This document shows positions 27,116 to 34,021 of a DNA stretch of 41,667 nt, piece by piece. The stretch spans positions 1 through 41,667 of the IMG/VR virus record IMGVR_UViG_3300033273_000279; one strand, written 5' to 3'. Source of the DNA: a virus. Position numbers and translations under genes: made by a program. Positions within the stretch are counted from its first letter, which is position 1, and each line of letters starts with the position of its first letter. The notes below the pieces were generated by a model that had not been told where the DNA came from, did not search any database, and saw only the letters and a program-made list of their open reading frames with translations.

Positions 27116-27144
27116 ATTGTAGAGGACTATCAGCAATTTGTCAA
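27116..27144 (-). promoter_or_regulatory. Consensus sigma-70 promoter (early)
   Basis: On the minus strand TTGACA (27144-27139), a 17-nt spacer and TACAAT (27121-27116). It lies just after the glutaredoxin stop codon and about 24 nt before the 65-aa gene. It is the strongest host-type promoter in the window and would start the tRNA/cpeT cluster early in infection. Confidence 0.85.
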
Positions 27145-27145
27145 G

Positions 27146-27391
27146 TCAGACAAACATGCCTCTATCACTCATGTATTGTAATGCTTCTTTCATGCTACCG
27201 ATATGTTTATATCCAATAGCAATCTGAGGATATGTTGCTTCTTCACCAAATTCTTTACGAAATTGATGATCTTCAAAGTGTCTACCCAGTTCGTATCTTT
27301 GGAAGTCAGTTATCCCTTCCAAGTTTTCTAGGAGTGCTGCCATACGCTCACACTCTTGACTGCCGTTACTGTAGATTACTGCTGTGGTCAT
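27146..27391 (-). CDS. Glutaredoxin-like thiol protein, 81 aa
   Basis: A thioredoxin-fold protein of glutaredoxin size. The active-site loop is VIYSNGSQECERM (residues about 5-17), where the usual CxxC is SxxC, leaving a single cysteine as in some phage and monothiol forms. The second half carries TYPQIAIGYKHIGSMKEAL, matching the conserved cis-Pro and GGxx glutathione-binding region of glutaredoxins. T4-like cyanophages often carry one, thought to reduce ribonucleotide reductase or other thiols. The start overlaps the stop of the 103-aa gene (TAATG). Fold confidence is good; electron donor and target are not known. Confidence 0.75.
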   Translation of the reverse strand: MTTAVIYSNGSQECERMAALLENLEGITDFQRYELGRHFEDHQFRKEFGEEATYPQIAIGYKHIGSMKEALQYMSDRGMFV

Positions 27392-27702
27392 TAGTCACGT
27401 TGTCTCCAATCATCAGGTTTGTCTTGCTTGAACCAGTCCACAATCTCGTCTGCACCTGAGAACCCTGTACAGTGATTAGATGGGTCGGGATCTCCTAGTC
27501 CCATCTTATTCATAAAATCATCCATACTGCCCTCCTCAATACCCTTAGACTGGCGTCTCGCTTTGTTCAACCAGTCTCTAGCAGTAGTATGTGCCTTGGC
27601 AAGTTTCTCTGCCCAGATCATGTCTTCTAGTTTTACTTCTTCATTATTAGCAATCCTCTTACAGATAAACTCCAATCGTAGTCTGTACTGAGTAGATAGC
27701 AT
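27391..27702 (-). CDS. Conserved hypothetical protein, 103 aa
   Basis: A strong ribosome site (GAGGGGA) precedes the ATG at 27702. The N-terminal 55 residues look like two or three helices (MLSTQYRLRLEFICKRIANN, LEDMIWAEKLAKAHTTARDWLNKARRQ). The C-terminal part is acidic with Gly, Asp and Trp (DEIVDWFKQDKPDDWRQRD). It resembles a cyanophage-conserved family without known function. It sits between a late CTAAATA promoter and the glutaredoxin gene, with which it overlaps by 1 nt, so the two are co-expressed. No catalytic residues are evident. Confidence 0.7.
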   Translation of the reverse strand: MLSTQYRLRLEFICKRIANNEEVKLEDMIWAEKLAKAHTTARDWLNKARRQSKGIEEGSMDDFMNKMGLGDPDPSNHCTGFSGADEIVDWFKQDKPDDWRQRD

Positions 27703-27722
27703 AGTCCCCTCACTAACAGTGA

Positions 27723-27729
27723 TATTTAG
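27723..27729 (-). promoter_or_regulatory. Late promoter motif CTAAATA
   Basis: On the minus strand CTAAATA follows the T-run of the upstream terminator by 3 nt and lies about 20 nt before the 103-aa gene. It is a variant of the T4-type late motif, and would drive the 103-aa and glutaredoxin genes. Confidence 0.55.
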
Positions 27730-27732
27730 AAT

Positions 27733-27757
27733 AAAAAAGGGGACCTTAAAGTCCCCC
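27733..27757 (-). terminator. Intrinsic terminator of the beta-barrel-like gene
   Basis: On the minus strand a GGGGAC/GTCCCC stem with a 6-nt loop is followed directly by TTTTTT. The T-run exists only on the minus strand, so it ends transcription coming from the 123-aa secreted protein gene. Confidence 0.9.
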
Positions 27758-27783
27758 GTTATTATATCACATTATTTGTGAGG

Positions 27784-28155
27784 TCAGAAGGAATAGGTTA
27801 CACCAACCTTGGTGCCATAACCGTTGTCAGCACCGTCGATGCCACCAGCGAAGGAGAGTTCGCCGTAAACGTCGAGTGCCTCGGTAGCAGCAACGCTACC
27901 ATAGACCTTACCAGACAGAACGGTGTCAGATTCACCACCGTCAGTGACGACAAAGGAAGGGCCGATTTGAGCGCCGTAGGAAACAGCACCAGCGGATCCA
28001 GCGTAGCCTACGTGAGCGTCGGTCGTGGTTCCAGTGTAGTCCGAGCCAGTGAAACCAGAGTTTGCCTCTACGTTAACATAGGGACCTGCAAGGGCAGCAC
28101 CAGGAGCAGCGAAAGCGACAGCTGCAGCTGCAGCAGCGAAAGCAGTTTTGATCAT
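27784..28155 (-). CDS. Secreted, putative outer-membrane beta-barrel protein, 123 aa
   Basis: Residues 1-23 form a typical signal peptide (MIKTAFAAAAAAVAFAAPGA then ALA, cleavage before GPYVNVE). The mature 100 residues are beta-rich with alternating Gly, Val, Tyr and Thr and no cysteine. The protein ends GTKVGVTYSF, with alternating hydrophobics and a final Phe, the classic C-terminal signal of outer-membrane barrels. Base composition is clearly more GC-rich than the neighbours (many GCC, GTC and ACC codons), suggesting recent host origin or selection for high expression. It is a single-gene unit with its own leader and a strong terminator. Similar secreted proteins occur in other cyanophages as I remember; the function is unknown. 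Confidence 0.7.
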   Translation of the reverse strand: MIKTAFAAAAAAVAFAAPGAALAGPYVNVEANSGFTGSDYTGTTTDAHVGYAGSAGAVSYGAQIGPSFVVTDGGESDTVLSGKVYGSVAATEALDVYGELSFAGGIDGADNGYGTKVGVTYSF

Positions 28156-28300
28156 TGAAATTTTCCTCTTTGTTTTAAGTTACTTGCGGAGTGGTTACCC
28201 GCAGATGGTGGATTGAGTTTTCCCAATCGCATGAGAGTAATTTATCAAGGTTGTGAGGAAAAAACAACCCCCCTTGTGCCAGTTTTCGATACGGATAACC
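28156..28300 (-). promoter_or_regulatory. Structured leader and possible promoter of the secreted protein gene
   Basis: This 145-nt gap holds regulatory structure only. On the minus strand: an imperfect hairpin (CAAGG...GTTG with CAAC-CTTG, about 28248-28278), a possible TTGTTT-17-TAAATT promoter (-10 at 28244-28239), then a 7-bp hairpin GATTGGG-AAAA-CTCAATC (28228-28211) and a 5-bp hairpin TGCGG/CCGCA (28203-28185), and an AGAGG ribosome site. A structured 5' leader of about 75 nt suggests RNA stability or translational control. Confidence 0.45.
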
Positions 28301-28326
28301 GATAAGTCAGATAACGCTGACTTATC
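28301..28326 (-). other. Perfect 10-bp hairpin at the end of the spike gene
   Basis: GATAAGTCAG and CTGACTTATC form a perfect 10-bp stem with a 6-nt loop, overlapping the TGA of the spike gene. No T-run follows on the minus strand. It probably protects the 3' end of the long hub mRNA or weakly terminates it. Confidence 0.6.
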
Positions 28327-29410
28327 AATTCAGTAAAACAATAGGTCCAGCAGACTTGACACTTGCTCCTAGAAGAGACTTAAGTTCAAAGTCTAGACCC
28401 TTCGCTTCGAACTTACCAGCAACACCAGCATCTGCAAATATACCCAGTGTTGCTTTGAGTGTCAACTTACCAACTGCTGTGGTTGTTACAATACCACCAG
28501 CAGTATTTGTTATAGCACCACCTGCTGTAGTGGTTACCGCTCCACCTGCTTTGAAATCTATGGTTGTAGCAGCATCCAAACCAACCCCTAGGAGTGCTGC
28601 CTTGACATTGAATGCCTTTGACTTATCTTTGATTAGAGGACTCTCTGGACGGAGTACACCACCAATTAGGTGCTCTTCCATGCCACCAACATTGACACAA
28701 TAATCTCCTAGAATCTTATGATTCAGGTGTCCAGGACTAATAATATTAACACTGGCACGTGGATCAAATGCAAATTCTGTTTTCTCAGACACACCAAATA
28801 TCATCTGTTGACCTAAGATGATATTCTTTTCGTTGATAGATGCTGAGTTAATTGAAGTTCCTGAAATTTCAACATCACTCTCAGATTGAATCTTGATAGA
28901 TCCACCTTCAAGAACCAATTCTTCTGTTGCTACAATTCTAACCGTTTTAGCAATGATCTGTCTCTCAGCTCCTATAGTTTGTTCAATATAATCACCAGAG
29001 CATACAACAGATAGTGCTCTTTTTTCTTTAGTATCTGTTCCAAAGTTAAAAGACAGGTCAACTCTATCCATATAATCTTGCTGACCACCATATGCTTTGA
29101 TGTTCAACTTACCACTACCAGATCCTCTATTAGGATCTCTGACACCTGTCATCAAAGTGATTGCTCCATCACCATGAAAAGTCATAGCGCCATCAGAATC
29201 CTTTGGACCATCAATGCATAGTGCTTGTGTAATTTTGTCTGGAAATTCTCTTTCGTAAATGGATGCTCTTGTGAGTCGTCCTTTTATAAGAGGGTTTACA
29301 GTTAGACCACCCTGTTCTTGTATTTCATCGGGAGTAGTTTGTCTGAATACACCTTCTCTTTTGATTGTGTCGTAAGTTTCCTTACTTGCCGCACTTACTG
29401 GTAAAGACAT
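28325..29410 (-). CDS. Beta-helical baseplate spike protein, 361 aa
   Basis: The gene directly follows gp5 with a GGAG ribosome site overlapping the gp5 stop. The N-terminal 100 residues are mixed; the rest is a long run of short beta strands (IRIVATEELVLEGGSIKIQS, SDVEISGTSINSASINEKNI, VNVGGMEEHLIGGV). It ends in a repeat of GGAVTTTAGGAITNTAGGIV type, as in the triple-stranded beta-helix of T4 gp5 C-terminus, VgrG and other membrane-piercing spikes. In T4 the needle is part of gp5; here it appears to be a separate polypeptide. It would form the tip under the hub and puncture the host outer membrane. Structure is inferred from repeat pattern. Confidence 0.7.
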   Translation of the reverse strand: MSLPVSAASKETYDTIKREGVFRQTTPDEIQEQGGLTVNPLIKGRLTRASIYEREFPDKITQALCIDGPKDSDGAMTFHGDGAITLMTGVRDPNRGSGSGKLNIKAYGGQQDYMDRVDLSFNFGTDTKEKRALSVVCSGDYIEQTIGAERQIIAKTVRIVATEELVLEGGSIKIQSESDVEISGTSINSASINEKNIILGQQMIFGVSEKTEFAFDPRASVNIISPGHLNHKILGDYCVNVGGMEEHLIGGVLRPESPLIKDKSKAFNVKAALLGVGLDAATTIDFKAGGAVTTTAGGAITNTAGGIVTTTAVGKLTLKATLGIFADAGVAGKFEAKGLDFELKSLLGASVKSAGPIVLLN

Positions 29411-29422
29411 GTTTTAGATCTC

Positions 29423-32308
29423 CTACGGACAATCAACGTAACGACCAGTGCCAATCTTAGTAGCACCAACTGTAGATAGTCCATCAGTGTCTAGACATAC
29501 CAAAGATGGCAACAATCTTGCGCCAGCTCCACCACCACCAATAACTTTCACTTCTGGGAATCCCTCAAATGTTCTTGTTCTATCCAACATTTTAGCACCA
29601 ATAACAAACCCATCACTATTAATTATCGCTTCAGCAAGACCAGATTCCCCATTGACATAGACTTCTGGTTTATCTACATACCCAATTCCTGGTTTGATCA
29701 TAGTGAATGTATCAATAATACATCTCTTTCCTGCATTCTCAGAAAGATTTTTCTTGTATCCAAATCCAGGAGAAAGAACGCGAATCTCTGTTAGATATCC
29801 CTCCTGATCCAAGAGTGCTGTTGCAGTTGCACCAAATCCGCTACCACCAATGAATACATATGGTGCTTCTGCCCATGGATCACCAGGATTGCTAATAGGA
29901 ATCTCAATGATTCCCCCATTGTCATCAGTGATGACATCATCGATAACAATTTCTGGTTCTCTAAACTCTTGATAGAAGTTCTCTGGTTTATCACCAACAC
30001 CTTGATCAAAATCTTCTAGAGTTTGTTCGTCCGAAGAAACAATCATAACTTCTGCAGATGCACCAGTATTGATCAAATTAAATCTAAGAGTTTCTTCTTC
30101 TTCGACGACACCATCTTCTTCAATTCCAATCGTAACTGTTGCTTTGCCTTCGACAATAGTCAAGTTTCCGTCAAGCTTACCACCAATAATATCTTGAGAA
30201 TTTATATTTCTGCCAAGCAATCTATAGTACAGAATAGTTCCATCAGAGACGTTCTTTGTTCTAATAAAGAATTTGACAAATTCTCCCTCTTTACAAATAC
30301 TCTTATCAGATGTGACTTCATATGTTTTTAGTCCAGATCCATCATCCACTAAGGTATCGTCATCAATGTCATCTGGTATGCCGTCGCCGTCACCATCTTC
30401 AATAAAGACTTCATTTTCAAGAATATCATCAATTCCTTTCTCTGGATTGACTGGAGTACCTAGGTAAGGATCATATTCTTCTTCATCCTTAACTTGAGTA
30501 ATTGTTCCTTGTCCGATATTTTTGGTAAATCCAGACTTGATTCCACTAGATTCTCGTGGAGTGTTGAAGTCCAACTTGACATATACTGTTTCATCTTCTT
30601 CATCAACACTATCTACTAGAGTTTGAATCTCAATAGTTTTAGAAGTCTCTTTTGGTTGGAATCCTAAAATTCCATTTTCTGGGAAAAAATCATCTTCCGC
30701 AGTAGCAGTTCCTTTATCTAATGTCGTATATTTAACAGAAGATGCTTCGTCTAAGTAACCACTTCTGGTAACAGTGAAAACAAGTTTACCTCCCTCTTGT
30801 GCGTTGGGATCGTTAATACTATAAAATATTTTTGGAGTTGCCGCAACCGTTCCATCTCCCCCTGGTAAGGGAACTCCTCCCGTAAATCCAACAGAAGTCG
30901 TCTCTAGTGGTTTTCCAGTAAATGCATCCTCACATGTATACTGTGTGTAATCTGCAGGAGTATCTCCAAAAAGATCATCGATACCATTCAAAAGGTCATC
31001 TAAGAAATCATCATTCTTTTTATCTTTTGGTTTAGCTTCGCCATTGGTACAAACTTTCTTGTAGGTGCTACAAGTTCTATCAGGACCACTGCAAGAAATT
31101 CCAAGTAGTTTTAGAACAAAGTTGATTGCTTGTCCAATAATGTTTAGAGGCGCTGCAATTAGACCAAGAATATCTTGTAGAGGTCCAAGAATTTGATTAA
31201 GAAGTTCTGTAATCAACTCATTCATCTTGGAAATGATTCCATTGATTAGAGTATCAACTTGACATACTGCCATGCGATAGATTTGATTGACAAAACTCAT
31301 CAACACATTTGTCAACCAATCTTGCAGTCTCTTACCAAGATCTGCCATCTCACACCCAAGATTCTTCAATGCATTATTGAAGAACTCTGTGACTGGTGTT
31401 AGGGCGTTACCCGTATCATCAACTCTTAGTAATGCTTTTACTAATGCATCAACACCTTGCTGTAGAAGTTTTTTGATATATCCCTTTACTTTGGCAACAA
31501 ATTCAGTAACAACAAGAGTTGCTTTATTAATATATGTTCTTGCAGTAGCAATGACGCTATTTACACCACCAGTAACTTTATTGACATAAAAGTCACCAAT
31601 GTTTCCACCACTACTCTGAATGTCAGCAAGTAATTGACCAATAATAGTCTCCATCTGTTGACCAAGGTTTGGGTCCTTACATTTTTCTGCTGTAAGTTGA
31701 CACCATTGCTCTCTTTCAAGTCTTGCTTTGATTGCTGGTGCTAGTGGGATAGATTCCACACCATCAGCTCTGGTCTTACCAGTAGAGAGACCACTATTTG
31801 TACTTCTAGTTCCGTCTTTTGCTGTTCCTGGTGTAGTTTCTGTAGGTGGTGTTTCTGCTACATCAGCACCATCCTTATATGGTTCTACCTGATACTTTGC
31901 ACTAGGTCCAGTGATGAACGTAGGTCTTGGTAATTTTGGTTGATAGAAAATCTTTGTAGCGCCAGGAGTGACGCCAATAGTACCCATAATCAGGGGCTTC
32001 TGCTTATCCTGATCTAGGTAAACACCAATGACCCAACAACCATCGGTCATCTGGTCTCCAGCACCAGCAACGTTCCCTGGCATGAAAGGAACGTTGGCAG
32101 GCATCATCACGCTTGCCCATGGCAATTTTTCAGATGGAAGAATAGCGGGATCACCTGGGTGATCTCCAACTATTCTAACTCTGTGTCTATATCCACCTTT
32201 ATTGCCTGGTTCGTCTTCTGCAGATTTTTCAATCTGCCCAACCCACCAATTAAATCCGTCATGTCCGACGCGGTTTGTTGGAATCAGACGTGATAATGCC
32301 TCATCCAT
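29423..32308 (-). CDS. 5: gp5-like baseplate hub protein with Calx-beta domains, no lysozyme
   Basis: Residues about 15-115 match the gp5 OB-fold domain that binds the gp27 ring (WWVGQIEKS, RHRVRIVGDHPGD, LPWASVMMPANVPFMPG, WVIGVYLDQDKQKPLIMGTI). T4 gp5 then has lysozyme; I find no lysozyme motif here. Instead residues about 225-420 are long amphipathic helices, followed by two Calx-beta-like domains (near ISINDPNAQEGGKLVFTVTR and SICKEGEFVKFFIRTKN, each with a D/E-rich end) separated by a Ca-binding DGDGDGIPDDIDDD stretch. The C-terminus has two GFGY-type Gly repeats. Length 961 aa against 575 in T4. Part of the hub operon; start is 2 nt after the CP12-like gene. Confidence 0.85.
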   Translation of the reverse strand: MDEALSRLIPTNRVGHDGFNWWVGQIEKSAEDEPGNKGGYRHRVRIVGDHPGDPAILPSEKLPWASVMMPANVPFMPGNVAGAGDQMTDGCWVIGVYLDQDKQKPLIMGTIGVTPGATKIFYQPKLPRPTFITGPSAKYQVEPYKDGADVAETPPTETTPGTAKDGTRSTNSGLSTGKTRADGVESIPLAPAIKARLEREQWCQLTAEKCKDPNLGQQMETIIGQLLADIQSSGGNIGDFYVNKVTGGVNSVIATARTYINKATLVVTEFVAKVKGYIKKLLQQGVDALVKALLRVDDTGNALTPVTEFFNNALKNLGCEMADLGKRLQDWLTNVLMSFVNQIYRMAVCQVDTLINGIISKMNELITELLNQILGPLQDILGLIAAPLNIIGQAINFVLKLLGISCSGPDRTCSTYKKVCTNGEAKPKDKKNDDFLDDLLNGIDDLFGDTPADYTQYTCEDAFTGKPLETTSVGFTGGVPLPGGDGTVAATPKIFYSINDPNAQEGGKLVFTVTRSGYLDEASSVKYTTLDKGTATAEDDFFPENGILGFQPKETSKTIEIQTLVDSVDEEDETVYVKLDFNTPRESSGIKSGFTKNIGQGTITQVKDEEEYDPYLGTPVNPEKGIDDILENEVFIEDGDGDGIPDDIDDDTLVDDGSGLKTYEVTSDKSICKEGEFVKFFIRTKNVSDGTILYYRLLGRNINSQDIIGGKLDGNLTIVEGKATVTIGIEEDGVVEEEETLRFNLINTGASAEVMIVSSDEQTLEDFDQGVGDKPENFYQEFREPEIVIDDVITDDNGGIIEIPISNPGDPWAEAPYVFIGGSGFGATATALLDQEGYLTEIRVLSPGFGYKKNLSENAGKRCIIDTFTMIKPGIGYVDKPEVYVNGESGLAEAIINSDGFVIGAKMLDRTRTFEGFPEVKVIGGGGAGARLLPSLVCLDTDGLSTVGATKIGTGRYVDCP

Positions 32309-32310
32309 TC

Positions 32311-32538
32311 TTAGTTATCGTGCATTTTACACTCTGGTGCGCCTGGTTCTTGATCACAATAGAGCTCTAGTGGAGAAGGATCGTGATGATCTCCTGCCTC
32401 GATCTCTTCCTTGTGATGCTCAACATATTCTTCTAGATCATGCAGTTCGCCTTCAATATGACGACGCTGCTGTGGAGAGATCGTGGGATTTTCCAAGATC
32501 TTCTTATCCTCTTCAATATGCTGTTCGATGCTGTCCAT
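32311..32538 (-). CDS. CP12-like small protein in the baseplate operon, 75 aa
   Basis: AGGAGG precedes the ATG. The N-terminal half is an acidic helix (MDSIEQHIEEDKKILENPTI, RRHIEGELHDLEEYVEHH). The C-terminus DPSPLELYCDQEPGAPECKM ends in HDN. It closely follows the C-terminal signature of CP12, the redox linker of GAPDH and phosphoribulokinase (LE.YC.ENP.A.ECR.YDD), including the two cysteines 8 residues apart. The LHDLEEY segment sits where CP12 has AWD.VEEL but keeps only part of it, and the N-terminal cysteine pair is absent. It lies between gp27-like and gp5 under a late promoter. It could be a hub assembly factor that shares the motif or a true Calvin-cycle regulator; the sequence does not decide. 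Confidence 0.7.
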   Translation of the reverse strand: MDSIEQHIEEDKKILENPTISPQQRRHIEGELHDLEEYVEHHKEEIEAGDHHDPSPLELYCDQEPGAPECKMHDN

Positions 32539-32558
32539 GTGTAGTACCTCCTGTTACG

Positions 32559-32565
32559 TATTTAG
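32559..32565 (-). promoter_or_regulatory. Late promoter motif CTAAATA before the CP12-like and gp5 genes
   Basis: The motif overlaps the stop codon of the gp27-like gene on the minus strand and lies about 20 nt before the ATG of the CP12-like gene, just upstream of its AGGAGG site. An internal late start for CP12-like, gp5 and spike is plausible. Confidence 0.5.
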
Positions 32566-34019
32566 TTACCGTGTGATGATGCGTCGCCTTTCATTCCAAA
32601 AGAATCTCTAACAAGGTACAAAGTAGTAGCAAATTTACCATTTGTCCCTTTGATTGCGTCATAATGATGAGATACAGATTTGATTAGATAAACTCCACTG
32701 CTCTCTCTATCAAATATTTCTTTACTCGCTTCTGCTTTTGGAAGTTTGCTCATCAATCTAATGTCAATTCTGTCACCCGCACAAATTCTGGGATTACCAG
32801 GGATCACAATTGAACATACTTGATTTTTGAGAATTTGATATCTGGCAAGTGATTGTGCCATGTAATACTTAGACCAGTCTGCAAACTTTGTTGGTTTGTC
32901 AGCCTTGTCCGATGGTTCTGGGGATGCCACTCCAGGTTCGTTATACCATAATTCATGATCGATCAACATAGACATAATTCTAGTCGGATATTCCGAAAGT
33001 TCTTTGTTTTGTACTGGAATTAAATCTAAAGATTCTTGACCGCCTAAATGTGCCATGTTGTCATATGCATTTTTCAAACTGTAGACATATTCTTCATACT
33101 GTCCCGTTGATATATTGAAAAATGTAATCAGAGAGGAATACTTTCCTTTTCTAAGAGACTCCATCATATTGATTTCACTAGCAAATTGTGCTTCTAGGAT
33201 ATTAAATCTGGTATCACCAGAACCCTCTACATTTCCTTGCTGTTCAATATACGGTCCCCAAGTTTCAACTCCCCACTTACTTCTGGTTTCTTTGAGTTTA
33301 TCTGAGTAAAGTTTACTCTTGGAGTCAGCACATAGAGAATCAACGGAGAAGAAATTATATCCCCTGAAAGTCTCCCAGAAGAAAAATCCACCAGATCCTT
33401 TTATTGATTTTGCTGTTGTTTTTGGTGCAGTACCGCTAGATGATTTAGTTTTGTTCTGTCCGTAGTCTCCCTTAGAACTTACACATTTTACTGCAATATC
33501 ACCAATGATGTCAAATGGTCTCCTCATATTTCCTAGGAGTTGAACATCAAACAATGACTTCTCGGAATAAATTGGTTTCTTTGTTCCCAAATCTTTAGTC
33601 AGAAGTGTTCCCATAACATCTTCTGGATTTCCAGACATGTTTCTTGGTATTCTAGTTAGTTCGTTCTGCAGTGCTTCTGCAGAAATCAAACTCATCGTAT
33701 AGTATTGCTTATTCTGTCTTACAAATCTATTACTAATTTGCCAGATAACAAATTCATATTTGAATGCGTCAGTCTCATTAATACACTGCACATCGATTTG
33801 AACTCTTTCTCCACCTTTGATTGGTGGATTTGTTCCATTGCCATTGAGCAAAGAAGCACTATCAAGAATCTCCAACTCTGCTGACACGAAAGGAGCAGTT
33901 ACATCTTCGCCGTAGTTGAAACTTAGAACCAATGGTGTGAAAGGAATTTCTTTTCCCTTGTGGGGGAACAGTATTGCTTTCAGTAACTTGAATTCTGTGG
34001 GATTAGCAGGAGTATTCAT
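32562..34019 (-). CDS. gp27-like baseplate hub protein, 485 aa
   Basis: The protein lies directly upstream of gp5, as expected for its hub partner. Layout follows gp27 and the gpD/VgrG-type hub fold: an early beta domain (VLSFNYGEDVTAPFVSAELE, GGERVQIDV), a middle FFFWETFRGYNFFSVDSLC like the T4 gp27 segment before its second domain, and a C-terminal beta domain (VIPGNPRICAGDRIDIRLM, SGVYLIKSVSHHYD) that in this fold makes the hub ring. Length is 485 aa against 391 in T4. In the virion it would form a trimeric ring above gp5 at the tube end. Assignment rests on context and pattern, not close identity. Confidence 0.65.
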   Translation of the reverse strand: MNTPANPTEFKLLKAILFPHKGKEIPFTPLVLSFNYGEDVTAPFVSAELEILDSASLLNGNGTNPPIKGGERVQIDVQCINETDAFKYEFVIWQISNRFVRQNKQYYTMSLISAEALQNELTRIPRNMSGNPEDVMGTLLTKDLGTKKPIYSEKSLFDVQLLGNMRRPFDIIGDIAVKCVSSKGDYGQNKTKSSSGTAPKTTAKSIKGSGGFFFWETFRGYNFFSVDSLCADSKSKLYSDKLKETRSKWGVETWGPYIEQQGNVEGSGDTRFNILEAQFASEINMMESLRKGKYSSLITFFNISTGQYEEYVYSLKNAYDNMAHLGGQESLDLIPVQNKELSEYPTRIMSMLIDHELWYNEPGVASPEPSDKADKPTKFADWSKYYMAQSLARYQILKNQVCSIVIPGNPRICAGDRIDIRLMSKLPKAEASKEIFDRESSGVYLIKSVSHHYDAIKGTNGKFATTLYLVRDSFGMKGDASSHGN

Positions 34020-34021
34020 AA

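Noticed and set aside
27778-28158. Plus-strand open frame of 126 codons opposite the secreted protein gene
   Set aside because: The minus-strand frame has a signal peptide, barrel-type end, leader and terminator. The plus-strand frame is Ser-rich without a start signal and is a compositional shadow.
28356-28703. Plus-strand open frame of 115 codons opposite the spike gene
   Set aside because: It mirrors the Thr/Ala/Gly repeats of the spike; no ribosome site and no promoter.
30000-31900. A lysozyme domain in gp5
   Set aside because: No lysozyme-type Glu/Asp/Thr catalytic pattern could be found between the OB domain and the acidic repeats; the region reads as amphipathic helices.
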